From contig JAOYTL010000021.1 of the NCBI GenBank assembly GCA_025846845.1, positions 1 through 64,000 on the forward strand: a stretch of DNA of 64,000 nucleotides. Reading direction: 5' to 3'. The stretch comes from Alloboseaceae bacterium BT-24-1. Lineage in GTDB: Bacteria > Pseudomonadota > Alphaproteobacteria > Rhizobiales > Beijerinckiaceae. The position numbers were made by a program, and so were the translations under genes. Within the stretch, counting starts at the first letter, position 1. The number at the start of each line of letters is the position of its first letter. Positions 28,724 through 37,186 of the stretch are shown here, piece after piece. The notes under the pieces are model-generated. The model was not told the origin of the DNA, ran no database searches, and was given only the letters and a program-made list of their open reading frames with translations.

Positions 28724-29034
28724 GGCCTGGAAAACGGTCGCTCCGCGCGGCATCCGCAAGATATCGGTGCGAAGCCTGATCCTCTCGCCGCCTCTTGCAA
28801 GCAGAAGCGTAAGCGGCACGCGGCTCCGCGCTTCATAGGGTCGATTTATGGTTAATGTCGCGTAAAGCCGCCTCTCGTTTCGAGCCCGAGTCCGCCCCGA
28901 TCGAGAGGGCTTCCATTCGCGATCGAGGAAAACACGTTCAGTGCTTCCCGCCGGGGTATCGTCTGGGTGTAGGATCGCGCCGGCTTGGCACCAGTCCGGC
29001 ACGATTCGGATTTGAGTGAGCGAGAGGAGCGGCG
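28724..29034. other. 311-base divergent intergenic region, zinc-ribbon gene / ftsE
   Basis: I see no gene here. It should hold promoters for both the zinc-ribbon gene and ftsEX. The only patterns noted are the CtrA-like half-site pair at 28852-28866 and a purine-rich ftsE ribosome site (GAGAGGAG at 29022-29029). No clear sigma-70 promoter can be called for either direction. Confidence 0.5.
28852..28866. promoter_or_regulatory. CtrA-like site (TTAA-N7-TAAA)
   Basis: TTAA at 28852-28855, a 7-base spacer, then TAAA at 28863-28866: one mismatch from the TTAA-N7-TTAA consensus of the alphaproteobacterial cell-cycle regulator CtrA. The preceding bases GG make GGTTAA, whose complement is TTAACC, also typical. 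It is placed between a cell-division operon (ftsEX) and its divergent neighbour. In a GC-rich genome this AT-rich spacing is uncommon, but one degenerate match is weak evidence. Confidence 0.35.
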
Positions 29035-29694
29035 TTGGTTCGGTTCGAGAATGTCGGGTTGCGATACGGGATGGGGCCGGAGGTGCTGAAGGACATCAAC
29101 TTCAGTATCGCGCCGCGCTCGTTCCAGTACCTGACCGGGCCGTCAGGGGCGGGCAAGACCACGTTGATCCGGCTCGTCCTGATGGCGCTCAAGCCGACCC
29201 GCGGCCTGGTCAATCTGTTCGGCCAGGACGTCTCGCGCCTCGAAGCCGCCACGCTCACCGATTTTCGTCGACGCATGGGCGTCGTCTTTCAGGATTTCCG
29301 GCTGCTGGACCATCTGACGGTCTATGAGAACGTCGCTTTGCCGCTGCGCGTGATCGGCAAGGAAGAGACGAGCTATCGCGCCGAGGTCGTCGAGCTCTTG
29401 CGCTGGGTTGGGCTCGGCGAGCGCATGCATGCCGTGCCCGCCGTCCTCTCCGGCGGCGAGAAGCAGCGCGCCGCGATCGCGCGCGCCCTGATCAGCCGGC
29501 CGCAATTGCTGCTCGCGGACGAGCCGACCGGCAATGTCGATCCCGGCCTCGGACGGCGGCTGCTGCGGCTGTTCATGGAATTGCAGTCGCTGGGGACGGC
29601 GGTGGTGATCGCGACCCACGACATCGCCCTGATGGAGCTCTACGACGCGCCGCGCCTCGTGCTGGCGGACGGACATCTGCATGTCGATGCCTGA
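29035..29694 (+). CDS. ftsE: Cell division ATP-binding protein FtsE
   Basis: A 219-residue ABC ATPase: Walker A GPSGAGKTT, Q-loop FQDFRLLDHLTVYENVALPL, signature LSGGEKQRAAIARAL, Walker B LLLADEPTGNVDP, switch His ATHDIALM. FtsE with FtsX controls periplasmic murein hydrolases at the division site. It uses a rare TTG start at 29035, supported by GAGAGGAG 6 bases upstream; no ATG or GTG fits before the first beta strand (MVRFENVGLRYG). Its 3' end overlaps ftsX by 14 bases. Confidence 0.95.
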   Translation: MVRFENVGLRYGMGPEVLKDINFSIAPRSFQYLTGPSGAGKTTLIRLVLMALKPTRGLVNLFGQDVSRLEAATLTDFRRRMGVVFQDFRLLDHLTVYENVALPLRVIGKEETSYRAEVVELLRWVGLGERMHAVPAVLSGGEKQRAAIARALISRPQLLLADEPTGNVDPGLGRRLLRLFMELQSLGTAVVIATHDIALMELYDAPRLVLADGHLHVDA

Positions 29695-30658
29695 GCATCT
29701 CGATATGGACGAAGCGGAGGAGGAGCGTCCGCGCGGCAGTCAGCGCCTGCCGGCCAGCCTGCGCCGCGATCAACCTTTGGTGCCGGTCGATTCGGTTGCC
29801 GGGCGCGCGCTCGTCGTCGTCATCGCCATCCTGACCTTCCTGGCGGCGCTGAGTGCCGGAGCGGCCATGCTCGCCGCCCGCGCCTCGGAGCAATGGCGCG
29901 GCGCAGTCGCCAACGAGATGACCATCCAGGTCAGGCCCGATCCGCGCAGGAATATCGAGCAGGACATTGCGCGCGCGGTCGAGCTCGCCCGGGCCGTGCC
30001 GAGCGTGGCCGAGGCGCGGCCGATGCCGCGGACCGAATCGGACAAGCTGCTCGAACCCTGGCTGGGTGCCGGGCTCGATCTCGTCGAGTTGCCGGTGCCG
30101 CGGCTGATCGTGCTGCGGCTTTCCTCGGCCGTCGCCAACGATCTCGTCACGTTCGGTCAGACTTTGCGGCGCGAGGTGCCGAGCGCGACGCTCGACGATC
30201 ACCGGCTCTGGGTGCGCCGTCTCTCGACCATGGCGAGCACCATCATCCTGGCAGGAGTCGCGGTGGTGCTGCTCGTGCTGGTGGCGGCCGGGCTCGCCGT
30301 CGCCTTCGCCACGCGCGGCGCCATGGCTGGCAGCCGCGATTCGGTCGAGGTGCTGCATTTCGTCGGCGCGACCGACGAGTTTATCGCCCGCGAATTCCAG
30401 ACACGCTTCGTCGCGCTGGGGTTGCGCGGCGGCGCAGCCGGCGGATTCGCGGCGATCCTCGCGATTGCGCTGCTTGGTCTTTTGTCGTCGGCCTGGAGCG
30501 CGACCCCGGAGGCCGACCAGTTGCAGGCGCTGTTCGGGGCCTTCGAGATCGGCTGGTCGGGCTATGCGGTCGTCGTGCTCGTCGCGGCGGTGGTCGCAGC
30601 GATTGCGGGACTCGTCTCGCGGCTGACGGTGCGCCATTATCTGCGGGCAATGGGCTGA
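29681..30658 (+). CDS. ftsX: Cell division protein FtsX
   Basis: A 325-residue FtsX-type permease with a charged cytosolic N terminus, then four transmembrane helices: about residues 43-66, 188-212, 246-268 and 290-314. The large periplasmic loop between helices 1 and 2 is the domain that contacts murein hydrolase activators. The ATG at 29681 lies within the end of ftsE (14-base overlap, translational coupling); a second ATG follows two codons later. Together with ftsE it makes the FtsEX complex. Confidence 0.93.
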   Translation: MSMPEHLDMDEAEEERPRGSQRLPASLRRDQPLVPVDSVAGRALVVVIAILTFLAALSAGAAMLAARASEQWRGAVANEMTIQVRPDPRRNIEQDIARAVELARAVPSVAEARPMPRTESDKLLEPWLGAGLDLVELPVPRLIVLRLSSAVANDLVTFGQTLRREVPSATLDDHRLWVRRLSTMASTIILAGVAVVLLVLVAAGLAVAFATRGAMAGSRDSVEVLHFVGATDEFIAREFQTRFVALGLRGGAAGGFAAILAIALLGLLSSAWSATPEADQLQALFGAFEIGWSGYAVVVLVAAVVAAIAGLVSRLTVRHYLRAMG

Positions 30659-30726
30659 CTCGCTGCGCGGCGGGGTTGTGAGGGCGCCGTCATTGTGCCC
30701 GATTGGGCGGTTAGTTTCGCAACCTG

Positions 30727-31530
30727 ATGGTGCTGCTTGGAACCCGGCAAGGTCATCTTTCCCCTGTTGAGGACAGCCTGGCTGGCCTGCGACCGATGAC
30801 GGCCGACGCTTCGACATGGCGGCGCAGGCTCGGCCGCGTCCTGCTCTGGTCCTGCTTGGTCGGGGGAATGGTTTTGGCCGCGGGTTACGTCCGCTTCGCC
30901 ATGCGCCTCTCGGTGACCGAAGCGGCTACCCCGCCCCGTACGGACGCGATCGTCGTCGTGACCGGCGGCGCACAGCGGATTGGTGATGCCGTCAGCCTGC
31001 TCAATGCCGAACGCGGGCGACGCCTGCTGATCAGCGGCGTCAACGAGAAGACCGGCCGCGACGAACTGGCCAAGCTCAATCCGACGGCGCGCGAGGCGCT
31101 CGCCTGCTGTGTCGATCTCGATTATCGCGCCCGCAACACGATCGGCAACGCCATCGAGACGCGACGCTGGGTCCGTCGTCACAATTTCCGCTCGCTGCTG
31201 GTGGTGACCTCGAACTACCACATGCCGCGCACGCTGCTCGAGCTCGAGCACGCGATGCCGGGCGTGCGCTTTGTGCCGCATCCGGTGGTGACCGATCAGG
31301 TCGACGTCGCCAGCTGGTGGCGCGACTGGCATGCGATCCGCCTGCTGGTGCCGGAATACCTCAAATATCTCGTCGCCGGCGTGCGCAGCAAGCTCGAGAC
31401 GGACCCCGAGACCTCGCGCCTGTCCGTGATCATCGGCGGACGCAAGCCCGTGTCGCCCAAGCCCGGCGACCTGATCGGCCCCGAGCACGACAAGCGTTCG
31501 CGGGCGGGGTCGCCGGCTCGCGGAGCCTGA
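30727..31530 (+). CDS. YdcF/ElyC (DUF218) family membrane protein
   Basis: A 267-residue protein with one N-terminal membrane helix (about residues 40-57) and a DUF218 domain: TDAIVVVTGGAQRIGDAVSLL, RRLLISGVN, SLLVVTSNYHMPRTLLEL. Relatives SanA/ElyC affect envelope and peptidoglycan precursor metabolism. Two starts are possible: ATG 30727 or ATG 30796 (MTADASTWRR), and neither has a good ribosome site; I report the longer one with low certainty on that point. It follows ftsX and precedes plsC, all on the same strand. Confidence 0.87.
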   Translation: MVLLGTRQGHLSPVEDSLAGLRPMTADASTWRRRLGRVLLWSCLVGGMVLAAGYVRFAMRLSVTEAATPPRTDAIVVVTGGAQRIGDAVSLLNAERGRRLLISGVNEKTGRDELAKLNPTAREALACCVDLDYRARNTIGNAIETRRWVRRHNFRSLLVVTSNYHMPRTLLELEHAMPGVRFVPHPVVTDQVDVASWWRDWHAIRLLVPEYLKYLVAGVRSKLETDPETSRLSVIIGGRKPVSPKPGDLIGPEHDKRSRAGSPARGA

Positions 31531-31583
31531 TCCGGCGCAAGACGGCTCTTGACGCATTCCCGCTGTCGGGGTTCTTGCGGACC

Positions 31584-32366
31584 ATGCTGCTGATCCGCTC
31601 GCTCCTCTTCAACGTCGCCTTCTACCTGAACCTCGCCTTCTGGCTGCTCGCAGCCATGTTGACGATGGTGTTGCCGCCGCGCTTCCTGCTGCGGATCGCG
31701 CAGCTCTGGGGGCAGACCTCGATCTGGCTGATGCGGGTGATCGTCGGCACGCGCTGCGAGATCGTCGGAACCGAGAACATTCCGCCGGGCGGCATCATCA
31801 TGGCCGCCAAGCACCAGTCGACCTGGGAAACCTTCGCGCTGGTGACGGTGTTCCTTAATCCCGTCTACATCCTCAAGCGCGAGTTGACCTGGCTGCCCTT
31901 CTTCGGCTGGTGCCTGATCAAGCTCCGGATGATCCCGGTCGATCGCGGGGCGCGCAGCCGGGCGCTGCAGGAGGTGACGCGGCGCGCCAAGATCGAGCTC
32001 GGCCAGAACGGCCGCCAGCTGATGATCTTTCCCGAAGGCACGCGCCGCCCGGCGGGAGCCGAGCCGGCCTACAAATACGGCGTCACCCATCTCTATACCG
32101 AGCTCGGCGTGCCCTGCGTGCCGGTCGCGCTCAATGCCGGCCTGTTCTGGCCGCGCCGCAGCCTGATCAAGCGGCCCGGCACGATCCGCGTCGAGATCCT
32201 GCCGGCGATTCCGCCGGGCATGAACAAGATGCAATTCCACGCCTTGCTGCAGGAGCAGATCGAGACCGTGAGCAACCGCCTCCTGGCGGATGGTCTTGCC
32301 GAACTCGACCGGCTCGGCGTGCCCGCTCCTGTCAGTATACGGCAGGAGCCGTCACCCCAGGCCTGA
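31584..32366 (+). CDS. plsC: 1-acyl-sn-glycerol-3-phosphate acyltransferase
   Basis: A 260-residue PlsC-type acyltransferase that makes phosphatidic acid at the inner membrane. N-terminal hydrophobic helices (about 1-45), then the acyltransferase motifs: AAKHQSTWET (HX4E, the Glu form of the HX4D catalytic motif often seen in this subgroup), RMIPVDRG, and the glycerophosphate-binding FPEGTRR. The start at ATG 31584 opens the first membrane helix (MLLIRSLLFNVAFYL); a longer open frame overlaps the YdcF gene and is not coding. It ends 6 bases before the promoter of the next gene. Confidence 0.93.
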   Translation: MLLIRSLLFNVAFYLNLAFWLLAAMLTMVLPPRFLLRIAQLWGQTSIWLMRVIVGTRCEIVGTENIPPGGIIMAAKHQSTWETFALVTVFLNPVYILKRELTWLPFFGWCLIKLRMIPVDRGARSRALQEVTRRAKIELGQNGRQLMIFPEGTRRPAGAEPAYKYGVTHLYTELGVPCVPVALNAGLFWPRRSLIKRPGTIRVEILPAIPPGMNKMQFHALLQEQIETVSNRLLADGLAELDRLGVPAPVSIRQEPSPQA

Positions 32367-32372
32367 TCGGCC

Positions 32373-32401
32373 TTGACAATCGACCGCCCCGTTCCGATTT
32401 T
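32373..32401 (+). promoter_or_regulatory. Sigma-70-like promoter of the 161-residue unknown gene
   Basis: A perfect TTGACA -35 box (32373-32378), 17-base spacer, then GATTTT (32396-32401) as a plausible -10. The double operator at 32391-32422 covers the -10 and the region to the ribosome site, so a bound repressor would block initiation. Confidence 0.55.
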
Positions 32402-32422
32402 GTTCTAGAACAAAGGAGGAAC
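32391..32422. promoter_or_regulatory. Double LexA-type (SOS box) operator
   Basis: GTTC (32391-32394), 7 bases, GTTC (32402-32405), TA, GAAC (32408-32411), 7 bases, GAAC (32419-32422). GTTC-N7-GTTC is the established LexA box of alphaproteobacteria, and GAAC-N7-GAAC is the same box on the other strand. Here two perfect boxes face each other symmetrically around TA, giving a 32-bp imperfect palindrome that covers the -10 and runs into the AGGAGGA ribosome site of the next gene. Operator identity is inferred from the motif; binding is not shown. Confidence 0.7.
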
Positions 32423-32425
32423 GAT

Positions 32426-32911
32426 ATGGCTGCTCTCGCCCGAGCCCGGTTCCCATTCGATCGCAACCGGTCGACCGACAACATGCCGCGCCAGCTCAAT
32501 TTGCTGGAGGCCCTGCAATCTCCCAAGACGGAGCGTGCTGTGCCGCTGTTCGGCGACGACGCCGCGTTGCCGGGGCAGGTGCGGGAGATGCCGCTGCGCG
32601 CGACCGCCCATCTCGCCGAGCGCCGGTTCACCGCCTGGCGCGGCCGCTCGGGTCGGCGCTATGTCGCCTCGGTCTTCGCCGTTCAGGACGGGCATGCGCT
32701 CGGCTTCAGCGATGTGGTTCTGCTGGCAGTCTCGCCTGACCGCAAGATCGTTGCCGCGCGCGACAGCGGGCCGTTCGGCATCGATGCGGCGCTGACACGC
32801 TGGCGCGATGCGGTCGCCATGGCCGGCGCCAGCGAGATCCATGTCCATCTGCTCGCCGAGGACGGCGCCAGCCGCCGCGCCGCGCTCTGCGATCTGATGC
32901 CGGAGGCGTGA
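32426..32911 (+). CDS. Unknown 161-residue protein, predicted LexA/SOS-controlled
   Basis: Starts MAALARARFPFDRNRSTDN behind AGGAGGA at ATG 32426, one of the strongest ribosome sites in the window. I do not recognise the family. A basic, likely disordered N terminus (residues 1-40) leads into a compact mixed alpha/beta domain: RRYVASVFAVQDGHAL, VVLLAVSPDRKIVAARDSG, ASEIHVHLLAEDGASRRAALCDLM. There is no signal peptide or membrane segment, so it is probably cytosolic. It is a single-gene unit between plsC and the convergent chaC. The double LexA-type operator over its promoter suggests induction on DNA damage. A role in repair, division arrest or mutagenesis is speculation. Confidence 0.8.
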   Translation: MAALARARFPFDRNRSTDNMPRQLNLLEALQSPKTERAVPLFGDDAALPGQVREMPLRATAHLAERRFTAWRGRSGRRYVASVFAVQDGHALGFSDVVLLAVSPDRKIVAARDSGPFGIDAALTRWRDAVAMAGASEIHVHLLAEDGASRRAALCDLMPEA

Positions 32912-32930
32912 GGGCTCTGATCCGCGCCTG

Positions 32931-33473
32931 CTACCCTGTTCTGTCGAGCTCGGCCACGAGATGGGCGAGCAGCGGGTCGTGGATGCCCATTTCGTGCAGA
33001 TGCTCGTGGGTGCGCCGGACATAGTCCGGGTTCTCGCCCGAGACGCCCTTGCCCTGGCGGACCAGCGCGAGCACCGCGGCCTCCGGCAGGCGCCCGGCAT
33101 ATTGCTCATGCGCGCGGTCGGCGATGTAGGTGATGGCGCTGAGACGCCGGCCGTCGTCGAGCCGCAAAGCGAGCCGCCGTTCGAGATAGACCGCGGTCGC
33201 CTGCTCCCGGGCGCGCAGATAGTCGATCGTCTCTTCGGCCTGTTCGGCGGGAACGCGGAAGGCGACGCCGCGGCAGATGCCGCCGCGGTCGAGGCCGAGC
33301 ACCAGTCCCGGCACCTCCGGCGTGCCGCGATGGACATGCGAATAGATGCAGAGCGCACGGTGGTAGCCATGCAGGCGTGCGCCAGCACGCTCGGCGAAGG
33401 GGAAGCCCGGGCGCCAGATCAGCGAACCGTAGCCGAACACCCAGAGATCTTCCAGCGGAAGCGGCGCGGTCAT
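32931..33473 (-). CDS. ChaC-like gamma-glutamylcyclotransferase
   Basis: A 180-residue ChaC-family protein. The substrate-binding glycine loop is VFGYGSLIWRPGFPF near the N terminus, and the catalytic Glu is near residue 90 in LRAREQAT. ChaC enzymes act on glutathione, releasing 5-oxoproline and Cys-Gly. I chose ATG 33473 (GAGGGACGG upstream) over a start 16 codons earlier. It is a monocistronic gene convergent with the SOS-like gene. Confidence 0.92.
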   Translation of the reverse strand: MTAPLPLEDLWVFGYGSLIWRPGFPFAERAGARLHGYHRALCIYSHVHRGTPEVPGLVLGLDRGGICRGVAFRVPAEQAEETIDYLRAREQATAVYLERRLALRLDDGRRLSAITYIADRAHEQYAGRLPEAAVLALVRQGKGVSGENPDYVRRTHEHLHEMGIHDPLLAHLVAELDRTG

Positions 33474-33612
33474 CCGTCCCTCACAATTTAGCCCGCTTGC
33501 CTCGCCAGACAGGGGTCTCACGACCCGCTGACGGATTATCCCGCCTGCGCTGGCGTGCTGCGGCCCCGGTCGCTATCAATCTGCCGAGATTTTCGCAATG
33601 GAGCCTCCGCGC

Positions 33613-34671
33613 ATGTCCGATATCACGCCCGTGCGCCGACATGGCCGCTTCTGGCTCTATGCGCCTTTCGTGCTGCTGGCGCTGCTCGCCGCCGGCTGGT
33701 CGGGCATCTGGGGCCTCGCGCGCAGCAAGGTCGACCAGGAACTCGATGCCGGCATCGCCCGCGAGGCCCGCGCCGGGCGCAACTGGACCTGCCGCGATCG
33801 CAATGTCGGTGGCTATCCCTTCCGCATCGAGGTGCGCTGCGCCAGCCTGACGCTGACCTCCTCGCGCTGGGGCGACGAGGTCAAGGTCGATGCCGGCCAG
33901 GCGGTCGCGGTCGCGCAGGTCTGGACCCCCGGACACATCATTCTGCAGATGACCGGGCCGATGCTGGCCAACCTGCCGCAGGGCCGGAAGGCCGCGCTCG
34001 ACTGGAAAGCGCTCGCGGCCAGCCTGCATCTCAGCGGCCTCGCCTTCGAGCGCTTCTCGCTGGTGCTGGGCGAGCCGGTGCTGACCGTCACCGAGCCCGG
34101 ACAGGAGGCTGCCGAGACCTGGCGGGCGACTGCCACCGAGATACATCTGCGACCCAATCCGCAGCGTTTCGCCGGCGAGGGGACGGTCGATCTCGCCGTC
34201 AACGCCAAGGGTGGTGTGCTGCCGGCGCTGGAAGTGCTGATCGGCAACGGCCAGCTCGCCGATCTTGATCTGCAGGCCAGCCTGTCGCGGGCGCCGGCCT
34301 TCCGGCGCGGCTTCAATCCCGATGCGCTCGAAGCCTGGCGCACCTCTGGTGGCGGGCTGGACGTGACCAAGCTCGTGCTGACGAAGGGCCCGGCCCGGCT
34401 CGAGGCCAGCGGCCTGGTCGCGCTCGACGAGGCGCATCGGCCGGCTGGCAAGATCTCGGCTGCAGTCGCCGGCGTCGACCGCATCGCCGGCATCAAGGTC
34501 GGCGGCCTGGCGGCAGGCCTCGGCGCTCTGTTCGGTGGACGTGGTGGGGATGGCACGCAAAGCAACACGGCGGCAGGGCTTTCGCCGCTGCCGCCGCTGG
34601 TCCTGCGCGAAGGCAGGGTCTTCCTCGGGCCGCTCAGGCTGCCCTTGCAGCCGTTGCTACCACTGTACTGA
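33613..34671 (+). CDS. DUF2125 periplasmic/membrane-anchored protein
   Basis: A 352-residue DUF2125 protein, a family widespread in alphaproteobacteria and of unknown function. An N-terminal membrane helix (FWLYAPFVLLALLAAGWSGI, about residues 13-32) precedes an extracytoplasmic beta-rich body beginning with the family motif NVGGYPFRIEVRCASLTL. The ATG at 33613 has GGAG 9 bases upstream; an ATG at 33598 is also in frame. Its stop directly abuts the convergent rpoH stop with no spacing, leaving no room for a conventional terminator. Confidence 0.87.
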   Translation: MSDITPVRRHGRFWLYAPFVLLALLAAGWSGIWGLARSKVDQELDAGIAREARAGRNWTCRDRNVGGYPFRIEVRCASLTLTSSRWGDEVKVDAGQAVAVAQVWTPGHIILQMTGPMLANLPQGRKAALDWKALAASLHLSGLAFERFSLVLGEPVLTVTEPGQEAAETWRATATEIHLRPNPQRFAGEGTVDLAVNAKGGVLPALEVLIGNGQLADLDLQASLSRAPAFRRGFNPDALEAWRTSGGGLDVTKLVLTKGPARLEASGLVALDEAHRPAGKISAAVAGVDRIAGIKVGGLAAGLGALFGGRGGDGTQSNTAAGLSPLPPLVLREGRVFLGPLRLPLQPLLPLY

Positions 34672-35568
34672 TCAGGCTGCGGGCAGGGCGGCCCGCGGCG
34701 CCTCGATCTTCACCAGCGCCTTCTTGACCGCGTCCTGCACCTTCTCGAAGGCGCGGACCTCGATCTGGCGGACACGTTCGCGCGAGACGCCGAACTCCTC
34801 GGAGAGCTCCTCCAGGGTGATCGGGTCTTCGGCGAGGCGGCGCGCCTCGAAGATGCGGCGCTCGCGATCGTTGAGCACGCCCAGCGCTTCGCGCAACGCC
34901 AGATGACGGTTGTCGCTCTCCTCGGAATCGGCGAGGCGACGCTCCTGGCTTTCGCTGTCGTCGACCAGCCAGTCCTGCCATTCGCCTTCGCCGTCCTCGC
35001 GCAGCGGCGTGTTCAGCGACGCGTCGCCGCCGAGGCGACGATTCATGTCGATCACGTCCTGCTCGTTGACGCCGAGCTTGGTCGCGATGCTCTTGACCTG
35101 GTCCGGCTTGAGGTCGCCGTCGCCGAGCGCAGAGATCTTGCTCTTCGCCTTGCGCAGGTTGAAGAACAGCTTCTTCTGGTTGGCGGTGGTGCCCATCTTC
35201 ACCAGCGACCAGGAGCGCAGGATATACTCCTGGATCGAGGCCTTGATCCACCACATCGCATAGGTCGCGAGCCTGAAGCCCTTGTCGGGCTCGAAGCGCT
35301 TGACCGCCTGCATCAGGCCGACATTGCCTTCCGACACGACCTCGCCCATCGGCAGCCCGTAGCCGCGATAGCCCATGGCGATCTTGGCGACGAGGCGCAG
35401 ATGCGAGGTCACGAGCCTATGGGCCGCGTCGCGGTCGCCATGCTCGCGCCAGCTCTTGGCCAGCATGAATTCCTCGTTCGGTTCCAGCATCGGGAACCGA
35501 CGGATCTCGTCCAGGTAACGTGAAAGTCCGCCCTCCGCGGACATGACGGGCAACGACGCAATCGCCAT
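34672..35568 (-). CDS. rpoH: RNA polymerase sigma-32 factor RpoH
   Basis: A 298-residue group 3 sigma factor. Region 2 carries YGLPMGEVVSEGNVGLMQAV and ATYAMWWIKASIQEYILRSWSLV, followed by the RpoH-specific box QKKLFFNLR, and region 4 ends with LEELSEEFGVSRERVRQIEVRAF. It directs heat-shock transcription. Start ATG 35568 with AAAGGAG upstream; an earlier in-frame start adds 19 residues not typical of the family. Alphaproteobacteria often have two rpoH copies, and only one is in view. Confidence 0.97.
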   Translation of the reverse strand: MAIASLPVMSAEGGLSRYLDEIRRFPMLEPNEEFMLAKSWREHGDRDAAHRLVTSHLRLVAKIAMGYRGYGLPMGEVVSEGNVGLMQAVKRFEPDKGFRLATYAMWWIKASIQEYILRSWSLVKMGTTANQKKLFFNLRKAKSKISALGDGDLKPDQVKSIATKLGVNEQDVIDMNRRLGGDASLNTPLREDGEGEWQDWLVDDSESQERRLADSEESDNRHLALREALGVLNDRERRIFEARRLAEDPITLEELSEEFGVSRERVRQIEVRAFEKVQDAVKKALVKIEAPRAALPAA

Positions 35569-35778
35569 GCTCGTACTCCTTTCCCGGCTCCCGCTCTGCG
35601 GCGAGCCAACCACCCGATGTTCCATCGGGCAGGATCATCCGGTGCCTTGCTTGGCGACGACCTTCGCCCTGTCGCCCGCTATAAGCACTCTAAGCGGCGC
35701 CCCTTTAGCCATCCGCTTTCGCAGCGCAGTATAGACGATGCGAGGGTGGCGGAAAGTGGGCAGCGCAGCAAAAATCCG

Positions 35779-36807
35779 TCACAGGATCGAGAGCTCAGCT
35801 TGCAAACGTGCAAAGTCGGCCGGCGGTTCCGACTCGAAGCGCAATTCCTCGCGGGTGACCGGATGCTCGAAACCGAGCAGGCGGGCATGCAGCGCCTGAC
35901 GGCCGAGCTCGGCGAGTGCGGCCTGGGCTTTTTCCGGCAAACGGCTCGCCTTCGTCATGAATCCGGAGCCGTAGAGCTGGTCGCCGAGCAGCGGGTGGCC
36001 GATATGGCTCATATGGACGCGGATCTGGTGAGTGCGACCGGTTTCGAGCTGGCACTCGACCAGGCTCGCCAGTGCCTCGATCTCCTCGTGACCGCGCAGC
36101 AGAGGCGGGTAGCGCTCGATCAGCGCGATATGGGTGATCGCCTCGCGGCCGCGGCCCTCGCCGACCACCATCATCTTCTCGCGATTGCGGTTGGAGCGCT
36201 CGATCGGGGCGTCGATCGTACCGGTCTGCCGACGCGGCGAACCCCAGACTATGGCAAGATAGGCCCGTTCCAGCGGGCCGGTGCGGCCATGGTCGGCAAA
36301 CTGCTTGGCGAGGCCGCTATGGGCCTTGTCGTTCTTGGCGACGACGAGCAGGCCGCTAGTGTCCTTGTCGAGCCGGTGGACGATGCCCGGCCGGCGCACG
36401 CCGCCGATGCCGGAGAGGCTCTCGCCGCAATGGGCGATCAGCGCGTTGACCAGCGTGCCGTCCTCATGGCCGCCGGCAGGATGGACGACGAGCCCGGCCG
36501 GCTTGTCGATGACGATCAGATGCTCGTCCTCGAAGACGACGGTCAGCGGGATGTCCTGGCCGATCGGCGCGGCGGGCTTGGCCTCCGGCATGACGAGGGA
36601 GAGGCGCTGGCCGGCGACGACCTTGCGGCTGCCATCGACGACCACCGCGCCGTCGACGCTGACGCCGCCCTCCTTGATCACCTGCTGCAGGCGGGCACGC
36701 GAAACCTCGCCGCCAAGCAGGGCGAGCGCCTTGTCGAGGCGCAGGCCCGCCTGTTCCGGCTCGATGACGAGTTCGGTGGCGGCGGATGAGGAAGAGGATG
36801 TAATCAT
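35779..36807 (-). CDS. rluD: Ribosomal large subunit pseudouridine synthase D
   Basis: A 342-residue RluA-family pseudouridine synthase: N-terminal S4 RNA-binding domain (LRLDKALALLGGEVSRARLQQVIKEGGV), then the catalytic domain with the active-site Asp in RPGIVHRLDKDTSGLLVVAK. It modifies 23S rRNA helix 69. It lies upstream of rpoH on the same strand, separated by 210 bases that probably contain the rpoH promoter; this rluD-rpoH order is common in Rhizobiales. Confidence 0.95.
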   Translation of the reverse strand: MITSSSSSAATELVIEPEQAGLRLDKALALLGGEVSRARLQQVIKEGGVSVDGAVVVDGSRKVVAGQRLSLVMPEAKPAAPIGQDIPLTVVFEDEHLIVIDKPAGLVVHPAGGHEDGTLVNALIAHCGESLSGIGGVRRPGIVHRLDKDTSGLLVVAKNDKAHSGLAKQFADHGRTGPLERAYLAIVWGSPRRQTGTIDAPIERSNRNREKMMVVGEGRGREAITHIALIERYPPLLRGHEEIEALASLVECQLETGRTHQIRVHMSHIGHPLLGDQLYGSGFMTKASRLPEKAQAALAELGRQALHARLLGFEHPVTREELRFESEPPADFARLQAELSIL

Positions 36808-36886
36808 GGGTGTTCTATAGGCGCGCTTGAAGAGAACCGCATCAGGTGCCGTGGCCGGTTCAGAGCATTGGTTGCCTGCGGTGTCC

Positions 36887-37186
36887 TCACAAGGAAAGTC
36901 GCAGCACGCTGCGAGAATGCACGATAGCGAGGATCAAAATTCCTGACGGCGCTTGTTCATAGAGGATGACGTGAGAGGCGTGCTCGTGACGGCGCACGCC
37001 GGGGCCAATCGATCTTGCTTCGCGCCCCATTCGTGGATTCGCGGCGAGAAGCTCGAACACATGTTCAAGGCCAGAGGCGTAGATGTCAGCCTGCTGCTCG
37101 CCAAATCGGTCATATCCGTAGACGAAGATATCGAAGAGATCGTCCCTGGCTCGTCGCGTAAGGTCGTAGCTATTCTCGCGCTCCAC
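36887..37186 (-). CDS. parE: ParE/RelE-family toxin
   Basis: A 99-residue type II toxin: YDLTRRARDDLFDIFVYGYDRFGEQQADIYASGLEHVFELLAANP, then the Arg-rich VRRHEHASHVILYEQ and the C-terminal LILAIVHSRS, the standard ParE fold order. The start is GTG 37186, with GGAGG upstream inside the end of the antitoxin gene (17-base overlap). ParE toxins poison DNA gyrase; RelE relatives cut mRNA. The sequence fits ParE better, given the partner. Confidence 0.88.
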   Translation of the reverse strand: MERENSYDLTRRARDDLFDIFVYGYDRFGEQQADIYASGLEHVFELLAANPRMGREARSIGPGVRRHEHASHVILYEQAPSGILILAIVHSRSVLRLSL

